Shown here: positions 1-7,370 of the stretch, piece after piece
Position numbering within the stretch: position 1 is the first letter of the stretch
Layout: each line of letters starts with the position of its first letter
NCBI GenBank assembly: GCA_009778865.1
Contig: WRFJ01000009.1
Span: forward strand, 1 to 14,623
Reading direction: 5' to 3'
DNA from: Chloroflexota bacterium
GTDB taxonomy: Bacteria; Chloroflexota; Dehalococcoidia; Dehalococcoidales; WRFJ01
DNA length: 14,623 nt
The notes under the pieces: generated by a model
Told to the model about the DNA's origin: nothing
The model's input: only the letters and a program-made list of their open reading frames with translations
The model's database searches: none
Program-made: the position numbers and the translations under genes

Positions 1-69
1 AAAGAGGCTCCCTCAAAAAAACCTAGTGCCAAAGCACCGCCGCTTACCTGTTTTATGTTTGTTATAATG
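1..69 (-). terminator. possible weak terminator after the kinase pair
   Basis: On the minus strand, downstream of the first kinase stop, a short GGTGC/GCAC(T) hairpin (about positions 26-39) is followed a few bases later by a run of seven T. This resembles a weak intrinsic terminator. Nothing else is recognisable between the window edge and the gene. Confidence 0.3.
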
Positions 70-660
70 TTAGTTGCCATATTCTTGAAGTCCTTTTCTG
101 ATGACAGATGCTGCCATCTCGTATACATTTTCATCGGTGCTGTTTAACAGCGTATGCTTGTGTTTTATGGGTTCTACCCATAAAGACAATTCTAAATATA
201 CTTCATAGTCAGCCTGTGAGTTATTTTGCGGATCCAGCTGGCGTTTTTTAAGCCGTTTTTGTATTTCTTCTAAATCGCAAACTACTTTAAAAATAAAAAG
301 CATAGTATTTGTACGCCCGGCTATATCGTAAATACGCTGCCGATGATGTTCTCGCAAATTAGTTGAGTCAAAGACCACGCAGTTGCCCTCTTGCACTAAT
401 TCTTCACCGCGTGCCAAAATAGCTTTGAAAAGACGGGTGTCTTCAGTATAGCCATGATTGGCAGTGGTACCGATAAGCTTATTGCGTAAAAAGTCCGACT
501 CTAAATGCACGCAGTTAAACTCAGCACACAGTCGTTTGGCAATATAAGTTTTACCGACGGCCGGCAAAGCACTCATCATAACTATAAAAGGCTTAGCGAC
601 CCTATCCAAAGAGGGTGTGTGATAGCGTATTATCTGCAAATCCCGATCAAAACTACACAT
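70..660 (-). CDS. P-loop kinase-like protein (AAA_33 type), paralog 1
   Basis: A 196-residue nucleotide-binding protein of the P-loop kinase group that includes polynucleotide 5'-kinase and zeta-toxin-like enzymes (AAA_33). Visible parts are a Walker A at residues 30-38 (SALPAVGKT, with Ala where the first Gly usually sits), a possible substrate Asp at 56 (ESDFLR), a DSTN motif at 98-101, and a basic lid-like RLKKR at 136-140. No signal peptide or membrane segment is seen. It lies 62 nt downstream of a clear paralog on the same strand. The ATG at 658-660 has no Shine-Dalgarno sequence, and a TATAAT lies 5 nt upstream, which suggests a leaderless transcript. The fold is recognisable; the substrate is not. 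A small-molecule or RNA kinase is possible, and nothing in the context shows a toxin-antitoxin pair. Confidence 0.75.
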   Translation of the reverse strand: MCSFDRDLQIIRYHTPSLDRVAKPFIVMMSALPAVGKTYIAKRLCAEFNCVHLESDFLRNKLIGTTANHGYTEDTRLFKAILARGEELVQEGNCVVFDSTNLREHHRQRIYDIAGRTNTMLFIFKVVCDLEEIQKRLKKRQLDPQNNSQADYEVYLELSLWVEPIKHKHTLLNSTDENVYEMAASVIRKGLQEYGN

Positions 661-665
661 AATTT

Positions 666-671
666 ATTATA
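666..671 (-). promoter_or_regulatory. -10 box of kinase paralog 1 (leaderless)
   Basis: A perfect TATAAT on the minus strand ends 5 nt before the ATG, so transcription would start at or next to the start codon. No convincing -35 hexamer is seen at 17 nt spacing. Confidence 0.45.
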
Positions 672-722
672 CGTCATATTATGGCTATTTGCTGTAAAAA
701 CAATACTAAAGACCAAATATTT

Positions 723-1337
723 TTAGCCTCTTACGGCAAATAAGGCATGCTCTACTGCTTTAAATATCTTCGGCAGACTTTCTTGAGCACTGTTTATTTT
801 TAACCATTGGGCACTAGGCTCTTCCGACTGATTTTTTAGCTTTAGATATACCTGCCAATCGGCATCAGAGGAACTATTGCCGGCGATAAGGCGCTTATTT
901 AGCCGTCTTTGTGTTTCCTGCTCATCAGTCTCAAAATAAACAACTGCCACAGGTACACCTAAAGCTAAACCGCTATCATAAAGATTTTGACGTAATACTT
1001 CATATATATTAGTGGAATCCATAATTACAGCATAGCTGTCTTTAATTAGGCTGTTTTTTAAATTATAAAGTGCTAAATAAAAACGTGTGCTTTCGTCAGC
1101 ACTGTAACTGGGTGGATTAAACATTTTTTTGCGTAAATTATCACCTTCCAGCACTACCGCCGCATGTTTTTTAGCAAAACGACTGGCAAAATAGCTCTTG
1201 CCGGAAGCTGGCAGTCCAGAAAGAATAAGCAGAAAAGCTTTAGGGCTTGCAGGCGGCAATTCTAGTATCAACTGCCGTAATAATTGTCCGTCTTCATCAG
1301 GGTCGCAGGTAACATTATGATAAGTAACTTTGGCCAT
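723..1337 (-). CDS. P-loop kinase-like protein (AAA_33 type), paralog 2
   Basis: A 204-residue paralog of the gene downstream of it, with the same motif order: Walker A at 41-48 (GLPASGKS, canonical), EGDNLR with Asp66, DSTN at 107-110, and a basic QRRLNKR at 143-149. Both proteins also share a 'DxxVYLxL' stretch near the C terminus (here ADWQVYLKL), so they arose by tandem duplication. The ATG start has no Shine-Dalgarno sequence. A consensus promoter lies directly upstream and would begin the RNA at about the ATG. The gene is divergent from the T-box/trpB2 unit. Function is unknown beyond phosphotransferase or ATPase chemistry inferred from the fold. Confidence 0.75.
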   Translation of the reverse strand: MAKVTYHNVTCDPDEDGQLLRQLILELPPASPKAFLLILSGLPASGKSYFASRFAKKHAAVVLEGDNLRKKMFNPPSYSADESTRFYLALYNLKNSLIKDSYAVIMDSTNIYEVLRQNLYDSGLALGVPVAVVYFETDEQETQRRLNKRLIAGNSSSDADWQVYLKLKNQSEEPSAQWLKINSAQESLPKIFKAVEHALFAVRG

Positions 1338-1343
1338 ATGCCA

Positions 1344-1372
1344 ATTATAGTGGAGAAAAGACTGCTTGACAA
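1344..1372 (-). promoter_or_regulatory. promoter of the kinase pair
   Basis: On the minus strand, TTGTCA (1367-1372), a 17-nt spacer and TATAAT (1344-1349) form a near-consensus sigma-70 promoter. Six bases separate the -10 box from the ATG, so the mRNA is predicted to be leaderless. The -35 overlaps the plus-strand -35 by five bases. Confidence 0.7.
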
Positions 1373-1394
1373 AAGTTTTTATTGTCTATAAAAT
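1366..1394 (+). promoter_or_regulatory. promoter of the T-box/trpB2 unit
   Basis: TTGACA (1366-1371), a 17-nt spacer and TAAAAT (1389-1394) form a strong sigma-70 promoter with predicted start near 1401. Its -35 shares bases 1367-1371 with the divergent kinase promoter, so polymerase binding at the two is probably mutually exclusive. Confidence 0.7.
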
Positions 1395-1400
1395 AACAGA

Positions 1401-1711
1401 CAGTTGAATATTGCCTAACACAAAAGCTGTGAACAAGAATAGTACATTTTAAGGGCGGCCTTACAGAGAGTTAAACCTAGGATGAGAGTTTAGCGGTAAG
1501 CCGAAAATGGAATGGGCTTGGGAGTTGCAGGCCGAACAGATTTTTACCTCAGTAGGTTTTGCCGCAAGAGAAGCGTTATCAGATCTTAGGGTATCGGGCC
1601 TTAGGCCCCGTATCTGTTAAAGTGCGGTTTTCCTGTACTGGAAACCGAAAAAGGGTGGCACCGCGGAGTAAACCTTCCGTCCCTTTAAAGGACTGAAGGT
1701 TTTTTATTTTT
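1401..1711 (+). ncRNA. T-box riboswitch, tryptophan type
   Basis: The leader carries the diagnostic T-box sequence AGGGTGGCACCGCGG at 1652-1666, which pairs with the acceptor end of uncharged tRNA. Upstream are a stem I-like AGAGAG motif near 1465 and, in the specifier loop context GAAAA-TGG-A, a UGG Trp codon at 1508-1510. The terminator arm follows the T-box. An AUG codon overlaps UGG one base earlier, so the register rests partly on the downstream gene, trpB2. Uncharged tRNA-Trp should stabilise the antiterminator and allow trpB2 transcription. Confidence 0.88.
1671..1710 (+). terminator. T-box terminator upstream of trpB2
   Basis: The stem AACCTTC-C-GTCC pairs with GGAC-T-GAAGGTT across a six-base loop, with one C/T mismatch, and runs into TTTTTATTTT. 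It is the alternative partner of the antiterminator formed with the T-box sequence. Confidence 0.85.
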
Positions 1712-1734
1712 AGAATAGAGAGAGGAAAGATAAT

Positions 1735-1776
1735 ATGGCTGCTACCGACAAGATGTGGCGAGGCTTAGATAAATAA
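1735..1776 (+). CDS. possible 13-residue leader peptide before trpB2
   Basis: An ATG at 1735 follows a good ribosome site (AGAGGAAAG at 1721-1729) and opens a 13-codon frame reading MAATDKMWRGLDK before TAA. It lies after the T-box terminator and 53 nt before trpB2, so it would be translated only in antiterminated RNA. It has a single Trp codon (1756-1758), too few for classic attenuation. It could tune trpB2 translation, be a decayed gene start, or be chance. I do not recognise the peptide. Confidence 0.35.
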   Translation: MAATDKMWRGLDK

Positions 1777-1829
1777 CCCCCGATTTTTAAAAAAAATCAT
1801 ATTTAAATATACGAGGAGAAAATAATATC

Positions 1830-3194
1830 ATGTTTAAGCAAACAAAATTTGACTTGCCGCAAAGCAAATTACCTACCGCTTGGTATAATATTCAAGCCGA
1901 TCTGCCGGTACCTCTGCCACCGCAATATAATCCCGTTACTAAAGAACTGCTGGCTCCGGCCGATTTAGAACCGCTTTTTGCCCGCAAGTTAATAGAACAG
2001 GAAGTAAGTAAAGAGCGATATATAGATATCCCCGGCGAAGTACTTGATAAATACAAGCTTTGGAGACCTACTACCCTACACCGCGCTTTAGCGTTAGAAG
2101 AATATTTGGGCACGCCGGCTCGGATTTATTATAAATATGAAGGTATGAATGCCGCTGGTTCGCATAAGCCTAATTCGGCTATACCGCAAGTTTACTATAA
2201 CAAAAAAGAAGGTATCTCTCGCTTAACCACCGAAACCGGTGCCGGCCAGTGGGGCTCGTCGCTGGCTATGGCCTGCGCTTTCTTTGGTTTAGAGTGCAAA
2301 GTATATATGGTGGCCGCTTCTTACAAGCAAAAACCTCATCGCAAAACGATGATGGAAACTTGGGGTGCCCAATGCGTTTCTTCCCCCAGTCAAGATACCC
2401 AAATCGGCCGCAATATATTGGCTACAGACCCCGACTGCGGCGGCTCTTTGGGCTTAGCTATCTCAGAGGCTTTAGAAGATGCTCTTAACAGAAATGATAC
2501 TCACTACACCCTAGGCTCAGTGTTAAACCATGTTATTTTACACCAGTCAATTATAGGTCTTGAATCTATGGAGCAGCTTAAAATAGCCGGGGAAGAAGGA
2601 GCTGATATTGTCATAGGTTGTGCCGGTGGTGGCAGCAATCTAGGCGGCATCTGCGTTCCTTACGTCAAACAAAAACTGGAAGGCAGAAACATACGTATTA
2701 TTGCCGTAGAGCCAGCTGCAGCCCCTTCGCTTACCAAAGGCAAATATACTTATGACTATGGAGATGTGGCCGGCTTGACCCCTATTATGAAGATGTATAC
2801 TTTAGGACATACTTTTATGCCAGCTCCGGTGCATGCTGGCGGTCTACGTTTTCATGGTATGGCGCCTATAATAAGCCACCTACGTCACTTAGACCTTATA
2901 GAAGCATTGGCAGTTAACCAAAACAATACTTTTAAAGCAGGCGTCATCTTTGCCGGCACCGAAGGTATTATCTCTGCTCCGGAGTCTATGCACGCTATAC
3001 ATGCCGCCATAGAAGAAGCTAACAAGTGCAAGGAAAGCAAAGAGGAGAAAGTGATTCTCTTTAATCTTTCCGGACATGGGCATTTTGATATGAGCGCTTA
3101 TCAGCAATATCTAAACGGCAGTCTGGAAAAATATGAGTATTCCTGTGATGAAGTGGAAAAATCTCTCCAAGAACTACCTTTAGTTAAAGAGTAA
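1830..3194 (+). CDS. trpB: tryptophan synthase beta chain, TrpB2 type
   Basis: A 454-residue PLP enzyme that joins indole (or, in some TrpB2s, other nucleophiles) with serine to make L-tryptophan. The family signature is clear: the Schiff-base lysine in GSHKPNSA (Lys113; the usual text is G[AS]HKINxA), TETGAGQWG with Glu135, and the phosphate loop GCAGGGSN at 263-270. The length of about 450, the N-terminal extension and HRALALEEYLGTPARIYYKYEG point to the TrpB2 subgroup, which often acts without TrpA. No trpA or other trp gene is nearby. The ATG follows GAGGAG at an 11-nt spacing, slightly long. A Trp T-box controls it, and a perfect hairpin follows it. A Pro in place of the usual Ile just after the PLP lysine is mildly unusual. 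Confidence 0.93.
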   Translation: MFKQTKFDLPQSKLPTAWYNIQADLPVPLPPQYNPVTKELLAPADLEPLFARKLIEQEVSKERYIDIPGEVLDKYKLWRPTTLHRALALEEYLGTPARIYYKYEGMNAAGSHKPNSAIPQVYYNKKEGISRLTTETGAGQWGSSLAMACAFFGLECKVYMVAASYKQKPHRKTMMETWGAQCVSSPSQDTQIGRNILATDPDCGGSLGLAISEALEDALNRNDTHYTLGSVLNHVILHQSIIGLESMEQLKIAGEEGADIVIGCAGGGSNLGGICVPYVKQKLEGRNIRIIAVEPAAAPSLTKGKYTYDYGDVAGLTPIMKMYTLGHTFMPAPVHAGGLRFHGMAPIISHLRHLDLIEALAVNQNNTFKAGVIFAGTEGIISAPESMHAIHAAIEEANKCKESKEEKVILFNLSGHGHFDMSAYQQYLNGSLEKYEYSCDEVEKSLQELPLVKE

Positions 3195-3247
3195 TAAATT
3201 ATTTTTGTTAAAAAATCGAAATAATACTTTTTGTAGCATATTATATA

Positions 3248-3293
3248 CACAAAATAATGGTGATGGTATACTGACCATCACCATTATTTTGTG
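3248..3293 (+). terminator. perfect 20-bp inverted repeat after trpB2, probable terminator
   Basis: Two exact 20-base arms (3248-3267 and 3274-3293) surround a six-base loop, ATACTG. The GC-richer core GGTGATGGT/ACCATCACC is flanked by A-rich and T-rich ends (ATTATTTT), so it can act as an intrinsic terminator in both directions. Confidence 0.7.
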
Positions 3294-3654
3294 CCCATCT
3301 TTCTGTAATCTTTAATTTAATAGCAAACGCACAGCGAACAAAGCAACGTGATGAATAAATGCCAAGAGTTTTAATGCACCAATTAAGATGATTGTTGCCA
3401 ACTTTAAAGGTGCGCTACTTAAAAAAGATAAACTATCTCTGAGAAGAAATGTCGAAAATGAAAGTTGTATAAACAAAAAAATATTTCAAAACAAAGTTAT
3501 CTTTATAATTATCATACCATTACCATTCGGTAATCATCATTTTAGACACCGCGCCTAACGCCAACAATGCGGGGTGTCTAACTAAAGCGTCACAGCGTTA
3601 CTCAATATGATCTTTCCGTTACTTAGCTCAATTTTTGTCCACGTTATCTGAAAT
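3294..3654. other. gene-poor, decayed stretch
   Basis: No convincing intact gene. On the minus strand a 57-codon hydrophobic frame (about 3312-3485, with no ATG or GTG and no ribosome site) could be a remnant of a membrane protein. Nine-base arms TTAGACACC/GGTGTCTAA at 3542-3550 and 3573-3581 form a hairpin with additional inner GC pairs, just beyond the end of the ABC pseudogene frame; it may be an old terminator. A small TTACC/GGTAA hairpin lies near 3521-3534. The stretch is AT-rich. Confidence 0.4.
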
Positions 3655-3936
3655 TCTTTTACCGTTAAAAGCGAATCTAATATATAATCCTGAAAGACAA
3701 TACCGATGACGGAACGGATTTGATCATCGTTTTATCCTAAAACACAGTCGTCAATAACAACCTGCCCGTTATCAGGTTGAAGCAAAGTGCAAAGCATGTC
3801 TATGGTAGTAGATTTGTTAGCACCATTAGCTCCCGAAAAGAAAAGAGAAGCCTTTTCTCACCATAAAATCAATGTTTTGCACAGCTTTGACTGCACCGTA
3901 AATTTTACAAAGATTTTTTGTGTAATTCTTGATTCT
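3655..3936 (-). pseudogene. broken ABC-transporter ATP-binding subunit
   Basis: The minus-strand translation reads NLCKIYGAVKAVQNIDFMVRKG, the normal start of an ABC ATPase. After a frameshift near 3840 comes a Walker A (SGANGANKSTT), the LLQPDNGQVVIDD stretch, an in-frame TAA at 3732-3734, and then the Q-loop region IRSVIGIVFQD and LLTVKE. The Walker A Gly before Lys is changed to Asn. The signature motif, Walker B and H-loop are missing. Frameshift, stop, motif loss and 3' truncation show it is dead. It starts about 14 nt after the ileS stop, on the same strand, with no initiation codon of its own visible, so any transcript would be ileS read-through. Confidence 0.75.
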
Positions 3937-3949
3937 TCACTTATAGTTA

Positions 3950-6900
3950 TTAAGTTTTTTGCACCAAAACAACTACATGATGCCCGTTTATCTTAAACTC
4001 CGTAACACCTTCTGCCCCTTGTAAATTTTGGGGGATTATTTTTTGTGCTAAAGTTTCTTTAGCTACAAAATCATCAAAAGAAGCTATTACTTCTTTGGCA
4101 TAATCACTACCATCATAAGCTAAAATAATGCGGTCGGCAATCTCCAAGCCTAAGTCTTTACGGATACCCTGTATGCGGTGGGCATAATCACGAATAAAGC
4201 CTTCCCATTCCAATTCCTGTGACAAAGGCAGATAGATAGCTACTGTATAGCCTCCGTCCTCAGCCGTCACATAGTCATAACTGTTCAAATCTTGATTGTC
4301 TACGACAAAGCGCAAGTCTTTAATGTTTAATTCTTCCTCCACCTGATCTTTAATAGCAGCTAGGTAGCTATGCTCTTTTGCAGCCACTACAGCTACAGCA
4401 AAAGCTAGCGGCTGACGTACTTTGATTTGCACTTTAGCTCTGGCCGCACGCCCTACCGAGGAAAGTTTCATGGCTAACCTGGCTGCCTCCTCCAGTTTAT
4501 AGTCAATAAGACTTTCGTCATAAAACGGAAAATCAACTAAATGCACACTGGCGGGAGCACTTTTATCAATACTGCAGACTAGGTTTTGATACATTTCATC
4601 AGCAATAAACGGCATAAAAGGTGCCAACAGACGAGCTAAAGTAGTTAAACAAGCATATAAAGTTTGGTAAGCACCAAGTTTATCGCTGTCGCTTTCACTC
4701 TTCCAAAAGCGTCTCCTAGAGCGCCTGACATACCAGTTGGAAAGATAATCGACAAATTCTTCTATTTGCCGTCCGGCACTGGTGGGGTCGTAATCGGCTA
4801 AATTACCATCAACATTTTTTATCAGTTCGTTTAATTCTGATAAAATCCATTTATCAAGTTCGGCCAGTTCACCGCTAAACCTATCGGTTAAGGGGTTATA
4901 GCCGTCTATATTGGCGTAAAGTACAAAGAAAGAATAAGTATTCCACAAAGTATTTATAAACTTGCCCTGTGCTTCAGCCACCAAACCCTCGGAAAAACGA
5001 CGGGCATTGCCGGGAGGCGAAGCAGTATAAAGATACCAGCGCACAGCATCAGCACCATATTTATTAATTACCGTAAAAGGATCTACCACATTACCGCGAC
5101 GCTTACTCATTTTCTCGCCTTTGCCGTCTAAAATATGACCTAAACAAATGACATTTTTATAGGCATTTTCTTCAAAAACCAAATTAGAAATAGCATGTAA
5201 AGAGTAAAACCAGCCGCGTGTTTGATCTACAGCTTCACAGATAAAATCAGCTGGAAAACGCCCGTCTTTCATCATGCTTTTATTTTCAAAAGGATAATGG
5301 AACTGAGCAAAAGGCATAGCGCCGCTGTCATACCAGCAGTCAATAACTTCGGGTGTACGCACATAGCAACCGCCGCACTCACAAGGCCATTTAAGATTAT
5401 CTACGTGAGGCCGGTGCAAGTCCAAAGAATCGGATAGACCGCTTACAGATGGTTTATTGTTAAGCTCGATAACGCTGCCAGCACATTCTATCTTGCCGCA
5501 TTGGTCACATATCCAAATAGGCAGTGGCGTACCCCAATAACGTTCGCGAGAAATAGCCCAATCCACATTATTACGTAGCCAATCGCCAAAACGGCCTTCT
5601 TTGACATATTCCGGATACCAATTAATCTTTTCATTACCGTTAATCATGTGCTGTTTATATTCGGTAGTACGTATATACCAGCTTTGTTTGGCCATATATA
5701 AAACTGGGCTGTCGCATCTCCAGCAGAACGGATAAGTGTGCTCAATGACCTCAGCTTTTAATATATTGCTATGTTTTTCCAGTTCGGCCACAATATATTT
5801 ATCGGCTTTTTTGACAAACATGCCGCCAAAAGTATAATCGCCGGTTATTTTACCTTCCATATTGACATAATGTATAAAAGCAAGACCGTTATCAATGCCG
5901 GCCTGATAATCTGTTTCGCCGTAAGCCGGTGCGTTATGGACAATACCGGTGCCGTCCTCCATAGACACAAAATCAGCAGTTATGACCGGATAACGTAAGG
6001 TAGCATCAATACTGCCACTTAAAAGCTCAGGGGTACCTTTTTTAAATATCTGGCAAGGCACATCATAGTCATGGGGATTAAAAAGCGGTATATATTTAAT
6101 GCCAAGCATATCAACGCCTTTAAACTGTGCTAGAGTAGTCCAATCACCTAAGCCAGCAGAGTCTTGCCTTGCTTGAGCCATAATTAGATAACTATCATCT
6201 TTTTGCAGCAACACATAGCTGTCTTTGGCCGATACGGCAGCAGCAGTATTGGCCGGCAGTGTCCAGGGAGTAGTAGTCCAAGCCAAAAGATATATTTTGT
6301 TACGACCAGCCTTAGCATAAATATCATGGCCAGACTTCGCTGCAGATAAAGTGCTGCTATCTATTTCAAATTTTACAAAGACTGAGGGGTCTACGGTATT
6401 ATCTTTATAGCCTTGAGCTATCTCGTGTGAAGAAAGTGAAGTGCCACACCTAGGACAATGAGGGGTAACTTTATAACCCTTGTATATGAGACCTTTATTA
6501 AACATCTGTTTTAAAGACCACCATACGCTCTCCACATAGCTGTTTTCAAAAGTAATGTAAGGATTGTTAAGATCTACCCAATAAGCCATGCGTTCGGTAA
6601 GCTTATCCCACTGCTCTTTATACTTCCACACGCTCTGGCGACACCAATCGTTAAACTTACTTATGCCGTAATTTTCTATCTGGGCTTTACTGGTAAATCC
6701 CAGATGCTTTTCTATTTCAAGCTCTACCGGCAGTCCATGAGTATCCCAGCCGGCAATGCGCGGCACATAATAGCCTTTCATGGCACGATAACGCGGTATA
6801 ACGTCTTTAAAAGCACGCGAAAGTACGTGATGGATACCAGGGTTGCCGTTAGCAGTAGGCGGACCTTCGTAAAAAGTAAATATAGGGCCGTCCTTACGTG

Positions 6901-7015
6901 CCTCTACACTTTTTTGAAAGATATTTTCTCTGTCCCATTGCTGCAAAATGGCTTCTTCCATCTGCGGAAAAGAAATACGGCTGCTTACTGCTTTAAAACG
7001 TTCTTGATTATCCAC
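3950..7015 (-). CDS. ileS: isoleucyl-tRNA synthetase, type 2 with GIHH signature
   Basis: Charges tRNA-Ile with isoleucine in the cytoplasm. With the start chosen here it has 1021 residues: class I catalytic core, CP1 editing domain (WTTTPWTLPAN at 246-256; GTGIVHNAPAYGETDY at 355-370), KMSKR loop at 635-639, CxxC pairs that could bind zinc (CPRC at 187-190, CDQC at 503-506), and a tRNA-binding C-terminal region of IleRS2 type. The HIGH motif is replaced by GIHH at 60-63 (PGIHHVLSR). GTG at 7013-7015 is chosen because AGGGGAG lies 6 nt upstream; the frame stays open to 7096, but that part lies inside the T-box RNA. A T-box and a good promoter precede it, and a pseudogene follows. Confidence 0.95.
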   Translation of the reverse strand: MDNQERFKAVSSRISFPQMEEAILQQWDRENIFQKSVEARKDGPIFTFYEGPPTANGNPGIHHVLSRAFKDVIPRYRAMKGYYVPRIAGWDTHGLPVELEIEKHLGFTSKAQIENYGISKFNDWCRQSVWKYKEQWDKLTERMAYWVDLNNPYITFENSYVESVWWSLKQMFNKGLIYKGYKVTPHCPRCGTSLSSHEIAQGYKDNTVDPSVFVKFEIDSSTLSAAKSGHDIYAKAGRNKIYLLAWTTTPWTLPANTAAAVSAKDSYVLLQKDDSYLIMAQARQDSAGLGDWTTLAQFKGVDMLGIKYIPLFNPHDYDVPCQIFKKGTPELLSGSIDATLRYPVITADFVSMEDGTGIVHNAPAYGETDYQAGIDNGLAFIHYVNMEGKITGDYTFGGMFVKKADKYIVAELEKHSNILKAEVIEHTYPFCWRCDSPVLYMAKQSWYIRTTEYKQHMINGNEKINWYPEYVKEGRFGDWLRNNVDWAISRERYWGTPLPIWICDQCGKIECAGSVIELNNKPSVSGLSDSLDLHRPHVDNLKWPCECGGCYVRTPEVIDCWYDSGAMPFAQFHYPFENKSMMKDGRFPADFICEAVDQTRGWFYSLHAISNLVFEENAYKNVICLGHILDGKGEKMSKRRGNVVDPFTVINKYGADAVRWYLYTASPPGNARRFSEGLVAEAQGKFINTLWNTYSFFVLYANIDGYNPLTDRFSGELAELDKWILSELNELIKNVDGNLADYDPTSAGRQIEEFVDYLSNWYVRRSRRRFWKSESDSDKLGAYQTLYACLTTLARLLAPFMPFIADEMYQNLVCSIDKSAPASVHLVDFPFYDESLIDYKLEEAARLAMKLSSVGRAARAKVQIKVRQPLAFAVAVVAAKEHSYLAAIKDQVEEELNIKDLRFVVDNQDLNSYDYVTAEDGGYTVAIYLPLSQELEWEGFIRDYAHRIQGIRKDLGLEIADRIILAYDGSDYAKEVIASFDDFVAKETLAQKIIPQNLQGAEGVTEFKINGHHVVVLVQKT

Positions 7016-7030
7016 TGTAACTCCCCTCTT

Positions 7031-7066
7031 TAAAAACAAATCCCTTGCACTATATAGTGCAAGGGA
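7031..7066 (-). terminator. T-box terminator upstream of ileS
   Basis: On the minus strand, CCCTTGCAC-TATATA-GTGCAAGGG is a perfect stem followed by ATTTGTTTTT, immediately before the ileS ribosome site. It is the default, off conformation of the ileS T-box. Confidence 0.85.
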
Positions 7067-7336
7067 CGAAAAATGTAGATTTTTCCGCGGTACCACCCTT
7101 GTTCCGCAAGTAATTTTGCGGCTCTTGCAGGTTTTCAGATGAAAACCGTTTTCTGTAACGGGAAATCCCGCCTAAGCTTACTAATATTTTCAGCTAAGGA
7201 GCATCGGCTCGGTGATTTTCAAGGGGGCTTTCTTTTTGCTTATCTCAGCATGAAAGCAACTCTCTGTAAAAGAAGCTAAACCCCTCTACTCCTCCGGCCT
7301 GCTAACGCCTTTAAAGCGATATTCTTTTTTTATTTA
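7031..7336 (-). ncRNA. T-box riboswitch, isoleucine type
   Basis: The minus-strand leader holds the conserved AAGGGTGGTACCGCGG (7085-7100), an AGAGAG motif of stem I near 7263, and a specifier loop GAAA-ATC-A whose AUC Ile codon lies at 7214-7216. Together with the terminator before ileS this is a standard transcriptional T-box sensing uncharged tRNA-Ile. The 5' end is set from the promoter, so it is approximate. Confidence 0.92.
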
Positions 7337-7341
7337 TGTAA

Positions 7342-7370
7342 ATTATACTATAAAAAACTTAACTGCGCAA
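7342..7370 (-). promoter_or_regulatory. promoter of the ileS T-box unit
   Basis: On the minus strand, TTGCGC (7365-7370), 17 nt, then TATAAT (7342-7347). The -35 lies inside the last codons of jag, so ileS has its own promoter although it follows a long same-strand gene run. Confidence 0.6.

Noticed and set aside
70..1337. Toxin-antitoxin pair
   Set aside because: The two genes are paralogs of similar size with the same fold, not a zeta-toxin with a small antitoxin.
3312..3485. 57-codon hydrophobic frame on the minus strand as a real small membrane protein
   Set aside because: No ATG or GTG start, no ribosome site, and it lies among decayed sequence.
3542..3584. Integron attC-like site (GCCTAAC and GTCTAAC near a hairpin)
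   Set aside because: The two core-like heptamers are in direct, not inverted, orientation and no integrase or cassette is nearby.
3787..3996. 69-codon plus-strand reading frame
   Set aside because: It is antisense to the ABC pseudogene, whose protein similarity is clear, and it resembles nothing itself.
7016..7096. Longer ileS N terminus from an upstream GTG
   Set aside because: That stretch is the T-box motif and terminator RNA; the GTG at 7015 has a strong ribosome site.
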